Assembly (NCBI GenBank): GCA_030531025.1
Contig: JAUMTV010000001.1
Span: 7,747 to 71,746, forward strand
DNA: 64,000 nt
Direction: 5' to 3'
DNA from: Turicibacter sp.
Lineage (GTDB): Bacteria; Bacillota; Bacilli; MOL361; Turicibacteraceae
Shown here piece by piece: positions 55,447 to 64,000 of this stretch. The notes beneath the pieces were generated by a model. That model was given only the letters and a program-made list of their open reading frames with translations. It had not been told where the DNA came from and ran no database searches. A program made the position numbers and the translations under genes. Each line of letters begins with the position of its first letter. Positions within the stretch are counted from its first letter, which is position 1.

Positions 55447-57003
55447 TTAACGAGCAGTTTCTACAGCACGCGTTTCACGAATCACTGTAATTTTAATATT
55501 TCCTGGATACTCGAGTTCGTTCTCAATCGTTTGACGAATTTCACGCGCAACACGATGGGCTTGAACATCATCAAGTTGTTCAGGGATAACTGCTACACGA
55601 ACTTCACGTCCTGCTTGGATAGCGAAGGCTTTTTCAACTCCATCAAATCGACAAGCGATATTCTCAAGTTGCTCTAAACGCTTCACGTAGTTTTCTAATG
55701 ATTCACTACGTGCTCCTGGTCTTGCTGCTGATAACGTATCAGCAGCAGCTACGATAACAGCAATTAAACTTTGTGGTTCACGATCACCATGATGAGAAGC
55801 AATTCCATCAATAACAACCGGATGCTCACGGTAACGAGTTGCTAACTCAATCCCAATTTCAACATGGCTTCCTTCAACCTCATGATCAACTGCTTTTCCA
55901 ATATCATGTAAAAGTCCAGCACGTTTAGCTAACTTCACATCTTCTCCAAGTTCTGCCGCAATAATTCCAGATAAAAAAGCGACTTCCATTGAATGTTTTA
56001 AAACATTTTGACCGTAACTTGTTCGATAATTTAAACGACCTAAAATCTTCATTAAATCTGGATGTACTTTTCCAATTCCAACTTCAAATACCGCATTTTC
56101 ACCGTATTCACGAACACGTAAATCAACTTCACGGCGTGTCTTTTCTACAATTTCTTCAATACGTGCTGGGTGAATTCGACCATCTTGCACTAATGTTTCA
56201 AGTGTAATGCGTGCAACTTCACGTCTGATTGGATCAAAGCATGATAAAACGACTGCTTCAGGTGTATCATCGATGATCAAATCAACCCCCGTTAACGATT
56301 CAATCGTACGAATATTACGCCCTTCACGACCAATAATACGGCCTTTCATCTCATCACTTGGTAAGTTTACCACGTTAACACTGTAATCACTTGTCTGTTC
56401 TGATGCATATTTTTGTATCGCTAAGACAATTAATTCTTTTGCTTTTTTATCAGCCTCTAAACGTGCTTTTTCTTCTTCTTCTTTAATGTACTTAGCCACT
56501 TCATGAGACATTTCATCTTCAACTCGTCTAAAAATAATGTCACGAGCTTCTTCTGTTGTTAAGCCAGAAATTTCGACTAACTTTTGTCGTTGTCCTTCTA
56601 AAGTTTCTTCCACTTTGCTTTCAAGTTCTTTTAGTTCGAGTTGTTTTTCAGCGATAGCTTCATCTTTTTTCTCAAGAGCAATTTCTCGCTTCTCTAAATT
56701 TAAAATACGACGATCGATCGTCTCTTCACGTTGTACTAGACGCTCTTCTAAACGTACGAGTTCTGTCTTTTTTTCCTTAATGTCACGTTCTGCATCAACT
56801 TTAAGTCTTTGGACTTCTTCTTTCGTTTCTAAAAGTGCTTCTTTCTTTTTTGATTCAGCTTCTTTTTCAGCTTTTGAGATTATATGTGTTGCTGTTTGTT
56901 GTGCTCTCTCTAACTCAGCTTCATACACTTTCTTTCTCATAAAATACCCAATAACTAACCCTATCCCTACTAGCAAAATGGAGATGATGATTTGAAATAA
57001 CAT
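55447..57003 (-). CDS. rny: ribonuclease Y
   Basis: A membrane-anchored endoribonuclease that starts mRNA decay. It has 518 residues: an N-terminal membrane helix (about 4-22), a long coiled coil (about 28-205), a KH domain ([20 protein letters not shown]) and an HD domain ([12 protein letters not shown]). The ATG at 57003 has GGAGG. The longer in-frame reading upstream (to 57144) has no family match. Confidence 0.96.
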   Translation of the reverse strand: MLFQIIISILLVGIGLVIGYFMRKKVYEAELERAQQTATHIISKAEKEAESKKKEALLETKEEVQRLKVDAERDIKEKKTELVRLEERLVQREETIDRRILNLEKREIALEKKDEAIAEKQLELKELESKVEETLEGQRQKLVEISGLTTEEARDIIFRRVEDEMSHEVAKYIKEEEEKARLEADKKAKELIVLAIQKYASEQTSDYSVNVVNLPSDEMKGRIIGREGRNIRTIESLTGVDLIIDDTPEAVVLSCFDPIRREVARITLETLVQDGRIHPARIEEIVEKTRREVDLRVREYGENAVFEVGIGKVHPDLMKILGRLNYRTSYGQNVLKHSMEVAFLSGIIAAELGEDVKLAKRAGLLHDIGKAVDHEVEGSHVEIGIELATRYREHPVVIDGIASHHGDREPQSLIAVIVAAADTLSAARPGARSESLENYVKRLEQLENIACRFDGVEKAFAIQAGREVRVAVIPEQLDDVQAHRVAREIRQTIENELEYPGNIKITVIRETRAVETAR

Positions 57004-57150
57004 ACGTCCACCTCCAATTATTTGATATACAATTATCCGCCATAGATCTATTAACGGCTCTATAGTTTGAAGATAATTAGTATTATGATATAATACTACA
57101 TTCTTTATTTTAATATTATTGTAATAACATGTCAAGAATTCCACTACAAT

Positions 57151-57192
57151 CTAAAAAAAAGTGTCTCAGTTTTCTCTGAGACACTTTTTTAT
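57151..57192 (-). terminator. recA terminator
   Basis: AAGTGTCTCAG pairs with CTGAGACACTT, with A and T runs on both sides. Confidence 0.88.
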
Positions 57193-58214
57193 TCTTCCTC
57201 TAACATCATTTGCTCATTTTCCGATGTAGAAATATTTAATTCTGCACGGATTAAATCAGCAATTTCTTCCATGATAAATGGATTTTCTTTCAAGAACAAT
57301 TTAGCATTTTCACGTCCTTGTCCCATTTTCTCACCATTGTATGAGTACCAAGATCCACTCTTTTCAATGATATTAAACTCAACTGCAAGGTCTAAAATCT
57401 CACCTTGTTTTGAGACACCTTCACCATACATAACATCAACTTCAACTGCTTTAAACGGTGGAGCAACTTTATTTTTAACGACTTTAATTTTCGCAACATT
57501 ACCAACAATGTCCGTTCCTAATTTAATTGTTTCACCACGACGCACTTCTAAACGAATTGTTGAATAGAATTTTAACGCACGTCCACCTGGAGTAACCTCA
57601 GGATTTCCAAACATAACTCCAACTTTTTCACGAATTTGGTTAATAAAAATCGCAATTGTTTTTGTTGTATTAATTGCACCTGATAATTTACGTAATGCTT
57701 GTGACATTAAACGAGCTTGTAATCCAACGTGCGAATCACCCATCTCACCTTCAATTTCAGCGCGTGGTACTAACGCTGCTACTGAATCGACTACTAAAAT
57801 ATCGATGGCTCCACTTCGTACTAATGCTTCAGCAATTTCAAGTGCTTGTTCACCTGTATCAGGTTGCGATACCAATAATTCATCTGTATCAACACCTAAT
57901 TTAGCAGCGTAAGCAGGGTCTAATGCATGTTCTGCATCGATAAATGCTGCTGTTCCACCAGCTTTTTGAACTTCTGCAATAGCATGTAAAGCAAACGTTG
58001 TTTTCCCTGAACTTTCTGGCCCATAAATTTCTACAACACGCCCACGTGGATAACCACCCACACCTAACGCAGAATCTAAAGCTAATGATCCTGACGATAC
58101 GACTTCAATACGTGTATCTGTTTTTTCACCCAGTTTCATGACTGAGCCTTTACCGTATTGCTTTTCAATACTTTTTAAAGCTTGCATTAAAGCTGCTTCA
58201 CGATTGTTACTCAT
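57189..58214 (-). CDS. recA: recombinase RecA
   Basis: The strand-exchange protein and co-protease for LexA. It has 341 residues: Walker [13 protein letters not shown], Walker [12 protein letters not shown], the L2 loop region [21 protein letters not shown] and an acidic C-terminal tail ([11 protein letters not shown]). The ATG has GGAGG. It is monocistronic. No canonical LexA box overlaps its promoter. Confidence 0.98.
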   Translation of the reverse strand: MSNNREAALMQALKSIEKQYGKGSVMKLGEKTDTRIEVVSSGSLALDSALGVGGYPRGRVVEIYGPESSGKTTFALHAIAEVQKAGGTAAFIDAEHALDPAYAAKLGVDTDELLVSQPDTGEQALEIAEALVRSGAIDILVVDSVAALVPRAEIEGEMGDSHVGLQARLMSQALRKLSGAINTTKTIAIFINQIREKVGVMFGNPEVTPGGRALKFYSTIRLEVRRGETIKLGTDIVGNVAKIKVVKNKVAPPFKAVEVDVMYGEGVSKQGEILDLAVEFNIIEKSGSWYSYNGEKMGQGRENAKLFLKENPFIMEEIADLIRAELNISTSENEQMMLEEE

Positions 58215-58289
58215 ATTGTTTGTCCTCCAATTTTATATTTTTTTATCTAACATTAACATACCCATTTTATTGACAATTTCCTCGAATTA

Positions 58290-58318
58290 ATTTTAATAAT
58301 AAACTATTTTTTATTCAA
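58290..58318 (-). promoter_or_regulatory. recA promoter
   Basis: TTGAAT (58313-58318), a 17-bp spacer and TAAAAT (58290-58295) on the minus strand. A one-mismatch LexA-like site, CGAAC-AAAT-TTTCG (58333-58346), lies 15 bp upstream of the -35. It also forms part of the pgsA terminator. Confidence 0.55.
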
Positions 58319-58326
58319 AAGCAATA

Positions 58327-58350
58327 AAAAAGCGAACAAATTTTCGCTTT
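58327..58350 (-). terminator. pgsA terminator
   Basis: AAAGCGAA pairs with TTCGCTTT, followed by T on the minus strand. Confidence 0.75.
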
Positions 58351-58352
58351 CT

Positions 58353-58934
58353 TTACTTTGCACCATCAAAAATGTTTACATTTTTGTAGATATATTCAAT
58401 TCCTGAAGCTACTGTTAAAACAACTGCTAAAGCAACAAAAATTCGATCAACTGGCCAATTAAATAATTCAAATGGATAGTTTAATAATAATAAAGTTGAA
58501 ATCATAATAAACTGCACAACAGTTTTGATTTTTCCAAGCCATCCTGCTGCGATTACAACTCCTTTAGCTGCTGCAATTGTTCTAAATCCTGTGACAATAA
58601 ATTCACGAGCTAAAATAATGAAAACAACCCAAGCAGAAATTAAACCATTTTCAAGTAAAATTAATAAAGCTGCTGTTACTAATAATTTATCTGCTAACGG
58701 GTCCATAAATTTCCCAAAATCAGTAATTAAATTATATTTACGAGCAATATAGCCATCGATGAAATCAGTAATAGCAGCTAATAAGAAAATCACTAATCCT
58801 AAAAGGTTAGCATAAGGAATTAAATAGCTGTTAACTGACACTGTATTCACCACTAAATTTGGAATATAAAAACAAACAATAAAAAATGGAATTAAAATAA
58901 TACGTAATAACGTTAGCTTATTTGCTAAGTTCAT
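58353..58934 (-). CDS. pgsA: CDP-diacylglycerol-glycerol-3-phosphate phosphatidyltransferase
   Basis: A membrane enzyme making phosphatidylglycerol phosphate. It has 193 residues, several membrane helices and the CDP-alcohol transferase signature DGYIARKYNLITDFGKFMD followed by PLAD (aspartates at the expected spacing). It lies 10 bp below rodZ, in the same transcript. The rodZ-pgsA-recA order is that of B. subtilis ymfM-pgsA-cinA-recA, without cinA. Confidence 0.95.
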   Translation of the reverse strand: MNLANKLTLLRIILIPFFIVCFYIPNLVVNTVSVNSYLIPYANLLGLVIFLLAAITDFIDGYIARKYNLITDFGKFMDPLADKLLVTAALLILLENGLISAWVVFIILAREFIVTGFRTIAAAKGVVIAAGWLGKIKTVVQFIMISTLLLLNYPFELFNWPVDRIFVALAVVLTVASGIEYIYKNVNIFDGAK

Positions 58935-58944
58935 ACTCTCTCAC

Positions 58945-59820
58945 CTACTCAGTTTTAATATTAATCTTGATATATTGATGTGGTGTTGTTGGCTCAAATT
59001 CAACGACTTCATCATTAACTGTAATTTTAACAGCTGTGGCATCTCCAACATTAAAATCTAATGTTCCAAATTGGTCACTTGTAATTTTTTGCTCATACAC
59101 CCCACCTGCTTGATAAGTTTCTCCTGCAATTAAACTCTGTTCACCAAGTGTCGCACTTAACCAACAAGGTGCTGTAAAATCAAGTTTCAATGCTACCTCA
59201 CTTTGATCTGTGACTAAATCAAATACAACCTCTTTAGCTTCTTGTGAAACCTTTGAAACGGTTGTAACAGGTTGTTGCGGATTCTCTTCTAGTTCATTCT
59301 CTTCTTCTGGTGTTTGTTGTTGTGGTACCTCAGTCGTCGGATCTGTAGACGTTGTCTCATCATTATTTCCTACTAGATTTGAGGAATTCGGATTTTGAAT
59401 GATGTGATTATCTCCTTCATCAGGACTGACATTGTTAATAATATCAACGACATAAAAAACACCTAGCCCAATCACTAAAACAGCACATACTACACCTGCA
59501 AGACGGCCCAAATTACGATTACGCTTTTGCACCTTCTGTTTGTGTACTTTTACTTCAACTTCTTTTTGAATTTGAATTCCATAAAATTGCTGATATAACT
59601 CTTCGACATTTAATGATAAGTATGTAGCATATTTTTTAATATACATTTTCAAATAAAAAGCATCAAATCGATCAAAATTTCCATTTTCAATATTTTTCAA
59701 ATGTTGAATTGGAACTCCAATTGCTTCAGATACATCTTCTAAATCAAGATGACGTTTTTGACGTTCTTCACGTAAATAATTCGCTAATTGTTGATTATTT
59801 TCTTTATTTGAAAAATTCAT
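58945..59820 (-). CDS. rodZ: RodZ-like cytoskeletal protein (YmfM family)
   Basis: Links the MreB cytoskeleton to the membrane. It has 291 residues: an N-terminal helix-turn-helix (about 10-75; LREERQKRHLDLEDVSEAIG), a basic KQKVQKRNRN stretch, a membrane helix (about 106-128), then an acidic Thr/Gln/Glu-rich linker (about 135-195). A C-terminal beta domain (DUF4115-like) follows, which should be outside the cell. The ATG at 59820 has GGGAGGTG. The name is by family. Role not tested. Confidence 0.9.
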   Translation of the reverse strand: MNFSNKENNQQLANYLREERQKRHLDLEDVSEAIGVPIQHLKNIENGNFDRFDAFYLKMYIKKYATYLSLNVEELYQQFYGIQIQKEVEVKVHKQKVQKRNRNLGRLAGVVCAVLVIGLGVFYVVDIINNVSPDEGDNHIIQNPNSSNLVGNNDETTSTDPTTEVPQQQTPEEENELEENPQQPVTTVSKVSQEAKEVVFDLVTDQSEVALKLDFTAPCWLSATLGEQSLIAGETYQAGGVYEQKITSDQFGTLDFNVGDATAVKITVNDEVVEFEPTTPHQYIKINIKTE

Positions 59821-60024
59821 TTCGGCACCTCCCATAAACATCCATTAAAGCAAACTAAAATAATAATAGCACACCTATATTTAATAAAAAAGTAAATAGA
59901 GGTATTTTTTTACAAAGCCGCAGTTGTTTTTCTACTTTTTAGAGTTTTTTAAGTACATATCTTATAATCATTCATATGTTTCGTTATTTCAATTAATTCA
60001 TACATCATCAATTCACATATTAAT

Positions 60025-60057
60025 TAAAAAAAGCACAACTAAAATATTGTGCTTTAA
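60025..60057 (-). terminator. rnpB terminator
   Basis: AAAGCACAA pairs with TTGTGCTTT, with seven or more T on the minus strand. The gap from here to rodZ (59842-60024) is AT-rich without features. Confidence 0.85.
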
Positions 60058-60074
60058 GATTTAATTTTAATGCA

Positions 60075-60472
60075 TAAACAGCAATCTGTAAGCCATGTTC
60101 TGTACCGTTGTACTCAAGCGGATGCCTCCTTGTACTCAGGTGGTAATTATCTGTCTGTAGAGTTAAACTCTACCTCCCATATGCGTTCATTTCCGCTTTA
60201 GGAGTGCCCCTACCAAATTTGGGTTTCTCGCTCGTGGGGTTTACCCGTTCCACGTCTTTCGTTTCCGATCGACATCGTCACTGTGGCACTTTTAAAGGTA
60301 CTCATACCATATCTTACGACTTAGGTATTTTCCCAGCCGTCAGCCAAGAAACTTGACTGCCCTAACTTATTGTTTCGTTAGGCACGAACACTACAACCAT
60401 CTCAGGTTGTGCGAGCATGGACTTTCCTCACCGTCATAAACGACAGCGCAATTACCCGATTGCCATCGGAAT
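60075..60472 (-). ncRNA. rnpB: RNase P RNA, Bacillus type (B)
   Basis: The catalytic RNA that matures tRNA 5' ends. On the minus strand the conserved 5' block GAGGAAAGTCCATGCTCGC and the 3' block ACAGAACATGGCTTACAG (the P4 partners) are both present. The ends pair through GGCAATC/GATTGCT (P1). The length of about 400 nt agrees with type B. The exact ends are estimates. Confidence 0.95.
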
Positions 60473-60475
60473 AAT

Positions 60476-60504
60476 ATTATGCCAAAAATCGAAATAAAAG
60501 TCAA
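60476..60504 (-). promoter_or_regulatory. rnpB promoter
   Basis: TTGACT (60499-60504), a 17-bp spacer and CATAAT (60476-60481) on the minus strand, placing the start of transcription near 60469. Confidence 0.8.
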
Positions 60505-60620
60505 ATGTAAATAATAACCATATACATTAAAATTGTGTGAATTCCTGGTGAAAGTTTATGAAAGATTAGCTTTTTTTCCTGTTTTTTGATAAGATATACA
60601 CTTAGGAGGTGTATAATCCT

Positions 60621-61199
60621 GTGATAAATTATCCTCATAAAAAGAAAACAACACTTACCAATGAAAAGTCGATTTCATTTGGAAAACGTGGAATGTCTTT
60701 TGAAGATGATTTAACTAAATCAAATGAACATTATTTAGCAGTGAATAAAGCTGTGATCCACAAAAAACCAACTCCTGTTCAAATCGTTAAAGTTCATTAT
60801 CCTAAACGTGCTGCTGCTGTCATTACAGAGGCATACTTTCGAACGCCATCAACAACAGATTTTAATGGGATTTTTAAAGGACGTTATATTGATTTTGAGG
60901 CAAAAGAAACTTCAAATGCAACGATTTTTCCTTTACAGAACTTACATGAACATCAGGTCAATCATATGATTGAGGTTAAGAAACATGGTGGCATTACATT
61001 TCTCCTCGTTAAGTTTTCTAAATTTAATGAAATTTATTTATTACCTTGTGAAAACCTTGCAAAGTTTTGGCAAGAATATAAATTAGGTAATAGACGCTCA
61101 ATAAAGCGTGAAGAATTTGCACAATATGGGACATTGATTCCTGAAGGTGCCTTTCCAAGAATCGATTACTTAAAAGTGGTTGAAGAACTTTTCTTATAA
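60621..61199 (+). CDS. recU: Holliday junction resolvase RecU
   Basis: Cuts Holliday junctions and modulates RecA. It has 192 residues with the nuclease core (ITEAYFRTPSTTDFNGIFKG and YIDFEAKET) and HKKPTPVQIVKVHYPKR. The start is GTG at 60621 (protein MINYPHKK, matching the family) with AGGAGGT about 10 bp upstream. A GTG at 60609 overlaps that site. It is followed 20 bp later by ponA, the normal Firmicute pair. Confidence 0.95.
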   Translation: MINYPHKKKTTLTNEKSISFGKRGMSFEDDLTKSNEHYLAVNKAVIHKKPTPVQIVKVHYPKRAAAVITEAYFRTPSTTDFNGIFKGRYIDFEAKETSNATIFPLQNLHEHQVNHMIEVKKHGGITFLLVKFSKFNEIYLLPCENLAKFWQEYKLGNRRSIKREEFAQYGTLIPEGAFPRIDYLKVVEELFL

Positions 61200-61219
61200 T
61201 CGTAAAGGCGGTGACTTAG

Positions 61220-64000
61220 ATGCAGAAGAAGAATAATAGTAAAAAATTCGCTCTCACCCTACTCCAAGCTATTGGAACAATTTTAAAATCATTCTTATTA
61301 GTTGGGCTGCTGGGGGGAATTGCAGCAATGATGATTGGGAGCTTCATCATTTTAAAAACAATTGAAACAGCTCCTGAACTTGATACTTCAAAAATTTATG
61401 CAACAGAATCAACCATCATTTATGATAAAGATGGGAATATCATTGATGAACTTGGGATCCAAAAACGTGAATGGGTTTCTTATGATGAAATTTCTCCTGT
61501 TTTAATTGATGCAATTGTCGCAGTTGAGGATTCGAAATTTTATGAACACTCAGGTGCTGACTGGCAGCGTTTCATAGTAGCTGCTTTATCAAACCTTTCA
61601 ACAGGTGATTTTGATCAAGGGGCAAGTACATTAACTCAGCAGTTAATTAAACAAACTCACTTAACAAGTGAAAAGTCAATCGATCGTAAGATTAAAGAAC
61701 TATACTTATCACTTCAAATTGAAAAAGTATTAACGAAAGAACAAATTATTGAAGCTTATTTAAACTATTCTCCATTTGGAGGTAGTGTAAACGGAATTCA
61801 AAAAGCGGCTGAATACTACTTCGGTACAACAGCAAACGACTTAACACTTGCTCAAGCTGCGACATTAGCCGGACTTGTTCAAGCTCCTGAACGTTATCGT
61901 CCAGACCGTTATGCTGATACGACTGAGAAACGTCGTGATACAGTTTTAAAATTAATGGTTAAACACGGATATATTACCGAAGAGCTTGCAACATTAGCAG
62001 CCTCTGAGCCGATTACGGATTTATTAGTTTATACAGAATCAGAAATAACAGATAAGACTAAATATCAATCATATATTGATGCAGTCTTAAATGAAGTTGA
62101 AGAGAAATATGGCTTAGATCCTTATTCAGGATTACAAATTTACACAAATATGGATTCTGCTGCTCAAGCTTTAGTTTACGATATTCAAAACACTAAAGAT
62201 TATGTTAACTGGTCAGCTACAGGCTTACAAACAAGCACTACAGATATTCAGTCAGGAATCGTCTTTATGGACACTGAAACTGGTCAAGTTCGAGCAATTG
62301 GTGGTGGTGCAAATGAAACAGGTGCGGCACGTACAAATAACTTTGCTACTCAGCTGAAACGTCAACCTGGTTCAACAGCAAAACCAATCTTTGCATACGG
62401 ACCTGCGATTGAATATTTAAAATGGGGAACAGGAACAACAGTTGATGATGAGTTATATGCTTATCAGGATGGAAATATTGTTCATAACTATAACCATAAA
62501 TATCAAGGGCGTATGACGATCCGTTATGCCTTAAATAAATCATTAAATGTTCCTGCTGTAAAAGCATTTAACGCAGCTGGTGCAGATAATGTTAAAGCAT
62601 TTGCTGAAAGTCTTGGATTTGACCTTGGAGATGATCCACTATATGAAGCAAGCGCAATTGGCGGGGTTGAATATGGATTCTCGCCACTTCTAATGGCTGC
62701 TGCTTATGCTGCATTTGGAAATGGTGGAATTTATAATGAGCCAATTACGATTGATAAAATTGTGACTAGTGATGGAACAGTCATTAACGCTGAACAAGAA
62801 TCACATCGTGCGATGAGTGAAGAAACAGCTTATTTAATGACTGAAATGTTACATACTGTTATGACAGATGGAACAGGTACAGACGCTAATGTTACAGGAA
62901 TGTATTTATCTGGAAAAACAGGAACAACTAATCTTTCACCACAAGATCGTGCAGCTTATGGTTATCCATCAAATGCAATTCGTGACTCTTGGTTTGTTGG
63001 TTACTCTAATTATTACACAGCAGCTGTTTGGACTGGATTTGATAAAAATAGCGAAGGATATATCACACAAACGACTCAATCTTATCCATGGGCGGTATTT
63101 AGAGCATTAATGTCTCGTTTAAACCCATCAGGCTATGTTGAACCAACTCGTCCAAGTAGCATTCAATCTTATAGTATCGAGCTTGAAAGTGGAACAAAAG
63201 ATGGTGAAGTACAAAGCCCATCTCAATTTACACCAAGCCAATATATTGGAAGTGAATTATTTATTAAAGGATATGGACCAAGCAGCGTCTCTACTCGTTT
63301 CCAACAGTTAGATACTCCACAAAACTTTAATGGTTCATATAATGGTTCTGCCTTAAGTTTCTCTTGGGATCATGTTAAAGGTTATACATTAACAGAATCA
63401 GAAATTAATTCTAAAATTGGTTATGCTGCTAAATTAGCAACAGATGCTACAAAAATTAGTCAAATCACTCCACCAAACCCTTCTGAGTCTCAGCTTCGTA
63501 TGATGTTAAAACAAATCCAAACAATTGGGCAAACAATCTATGATGTATTTGCGACTGATTATGCAGGAAATGAAGTTTTAATTGGATCAACAGCTGATAA
63601 TTCATTAACTGTTGATGTCACAATCGGTGAGATGTCTAAATATAGTCAATTCTATGTTCGAGCACGTTATGAAAAATCAGGTGCATTAACAAGTAACAAC
63701 TCGAATGCAATTACCGTTGATTGTGATAGTTGTTCAAAACCAGTTGAAATCCCAAATATGCAAGGATGGACAAAACAACAAGTAGAAGATTGGGCTTCAT
63801 CAAATGGTGTTAACGTTTCATATACTGAAAAACCGACAACTGAAGTTGCAAATGGTCTAGTCTTATCAACATCACCAGCAAGTGGAACACTACTCCCTGG
63901 TGAAACATTAACTGTTGCTATCGCATCAGCACAATTGACGGTACCAAACTTCAAAAATGAACCTAACTTCATTAGTCAATATCAAGCTTGGGGTGCATTA
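61220..64000 (+). CDS. ponA: penicillin-binding protein 1A, 3'-truncated by window
   Basis: A bifunctional peptidoglycan glycosyltransferase and transpeptidase. It is open for 927 codons to the window edge without a stop. A short basic N-terminus is followed by a membrane helix (about 21-45). The GT51 domain has catalytic E103 (EDSKFYEHSGADWQRF). The transpeptidase domain has S385-x-x-K388 (STAK), S441-L-N443 and K566-T-G568. A linker leads to at least one PASTA repeat (from about 840, IPNMQGWTKQQVEDWASSNG) and the start of a second (about 905). The ATG has AAAGGCGG. It probably shares a transcript with recU. Confidence 0.96.
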   Translation, partial: MQKKNNSKKFALTLLQAIGTILKSFLLVGLLGGIAAMMIGSFIILKTIETAPELDTSKIYATESTIIYDKDGNIIDELGIQKREWVSYDEISPVLIDAIVAVEDSKFYEHSGADWQRFIVAALSNLSTGDFDQGASTLTQQLIKQTHLTSEKSIDRKIKELYLSLQIEKVLTKEQIIEAYLNYSPFGGSVNGIQKAAEYYFGTTANDLTLAQAATLAGLVQAPERYRPDRYADTTEKRRDTVLKLMVKHGYITEELATLAASEPITDLLVYTESEITDKTKYQSYIDAVLNEVEEKYGLDPYSGLQIYTNMDSAAQALVYDIQNTKDYVNWSATGLQTSTTDIQSGIVFMDTETGQVRAIGGGANETGAARTNNFATQLKRQPGSTAKPIFAYGPAIEYLKWGTGTTVDDELYAYQDGNIVHNYNHKYQGRMTIRYALNKSLNVPAVKAFNAAGADNVKAFAESLGFDLGDDPLYEASAIGGVEYGFSPLLMAAAYAAFGNGGIYNEPITIDKIVTSDGTVINAEQESHRAMSEETAYLMTEMLHTVMTDGTGTDANVTGMYLSGKTGTTNLSPQDRAAYGYPSNAIRDSWFVGYSNYYTAAVWTGFDKNSEGYITQTTQSYPWAVFRALMSRLNPSGYVEPTRPSSIQSYSIELESGTKDGEVQSPSQFTPSQYIGSELFIKGYGPSSVSTRFQQLDTPQNFNGSYNGSALSFSWDHVKGYTLTESEINSKIGYAAKLATDATKISQITPPNPSESQLRMMLKQIQTIGQTIYDVFATDYAGNEVLIGSTADNSLTVDVTIGEMSKYSQFYVRARYEKSGALTSNNSNAITVDCDSCSKPVEIPNMQGWTKQQVEDWASSNGVNVSYTEKPTTEVANGLVLSTSPASGTLLPGETLTVAIASAQLTVPNFKNEPNFISQYQAWGAL

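Noticed and set aside
56537..56995. 152-codon open frame antisense to rny
   Set aside because: It is a Ser/Phe-rich shadow of the RNase Y coiled coil, with no start signal and no family likeness.

Overview
The window looks like chromosome from a low-GC, spore-forming Firmicute. The genes are AT-rich. Gram-positive ribosome sites (AGGAGG-like) precede nearly every start. Three class I synthetase transcripts carry T-box leaders, and the SOS boxes are of the Bacillus type (GAAC-N4-GTTC). Sporulation genes are present (yqfC, yqfD, cotE, spoVS, a Spo0E-like regulator). Gene order follows Bacillus subtilis in several blocks but is rearranged between them. Protein style and gene set fit a Turicibacter/Erysipelotrichia-type organism. 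That genus guess is inference from memory and not proven here.

Layout. 1-290: a 55-bp direct repeat and two terminators. 294-5.9 kb (minus): adhE with a Rex/CcpA-type control region, then the tRNA-thiolation pair nifS-thiI. 6.0-9.4 kb: ezrA (minus), msrC and rpsD (plus). 9.5-12.1 kb: a divergent LysR/YeiH pair and a GNAT gene broken by one stop codon. 12.2-16.5 kb (minus): T-box-controlled tyrS, ccpA and aroA. 16.6-20.4 kb: T-box-controlled pheST. 20.4-25.4 kb: the macromolecular synthesis operon dnaG-rpoD-trmK-nif3. 25.4-27.1 kb: T-box-controlled glyQS. 27.2-32.9 kb: yqfC-yqfD-phoH-ybeY-dgkA-cdd-era-yqzL-recO, entered from a good sigma-E promoter. 33.0-38.4 kb: parC and parE (minus) divergent from plsY and spo0E-like (plus). 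38.5-42.7 kb: yneF, tkt, a ferredoxin, ynzC, a small SOS membrane-protein gene and lexA. 42.9-45.4 kb: a small accessory stretch with a nitroreductase, an APH-like kinase and remnants of what looks like a Tn554-type transposon. 45.5-54.0 kb (minus): miaB-ricA-cotE-mutS-mutL-miaA. 54.2-58.2 kb: spoVS, ymdB, rny and recA. 58.3-60.5 kb: pgsA, rodZ and the RNase P RNA. 60.6 kb to the end (plus): recU and ponA, the latter cut by the window edge.

Most of the window is housekeeping: translation (synthetases, S4, tRNA modification), replication and repair (primase, topoisomerase IV, MutSL, RecA/O/U, LexA), division and envelope (EzrA, RodZ, PBP1A, PlsY, PgsA) and sporulation. I found no defence system, CRISPR array or biosynthetic cluster. 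The most interesting item is the 57-codon membrane-protein gene divergent from lexA. A LexA box lies inside its promoter, and it occupies the place of yneA/sosA without resembling YneA. Other points are the transposon remnant, the long hairpin-rich tyrS leader, the nonsense-interrupted acetyltransferase and the tandem repeat at the left edge.
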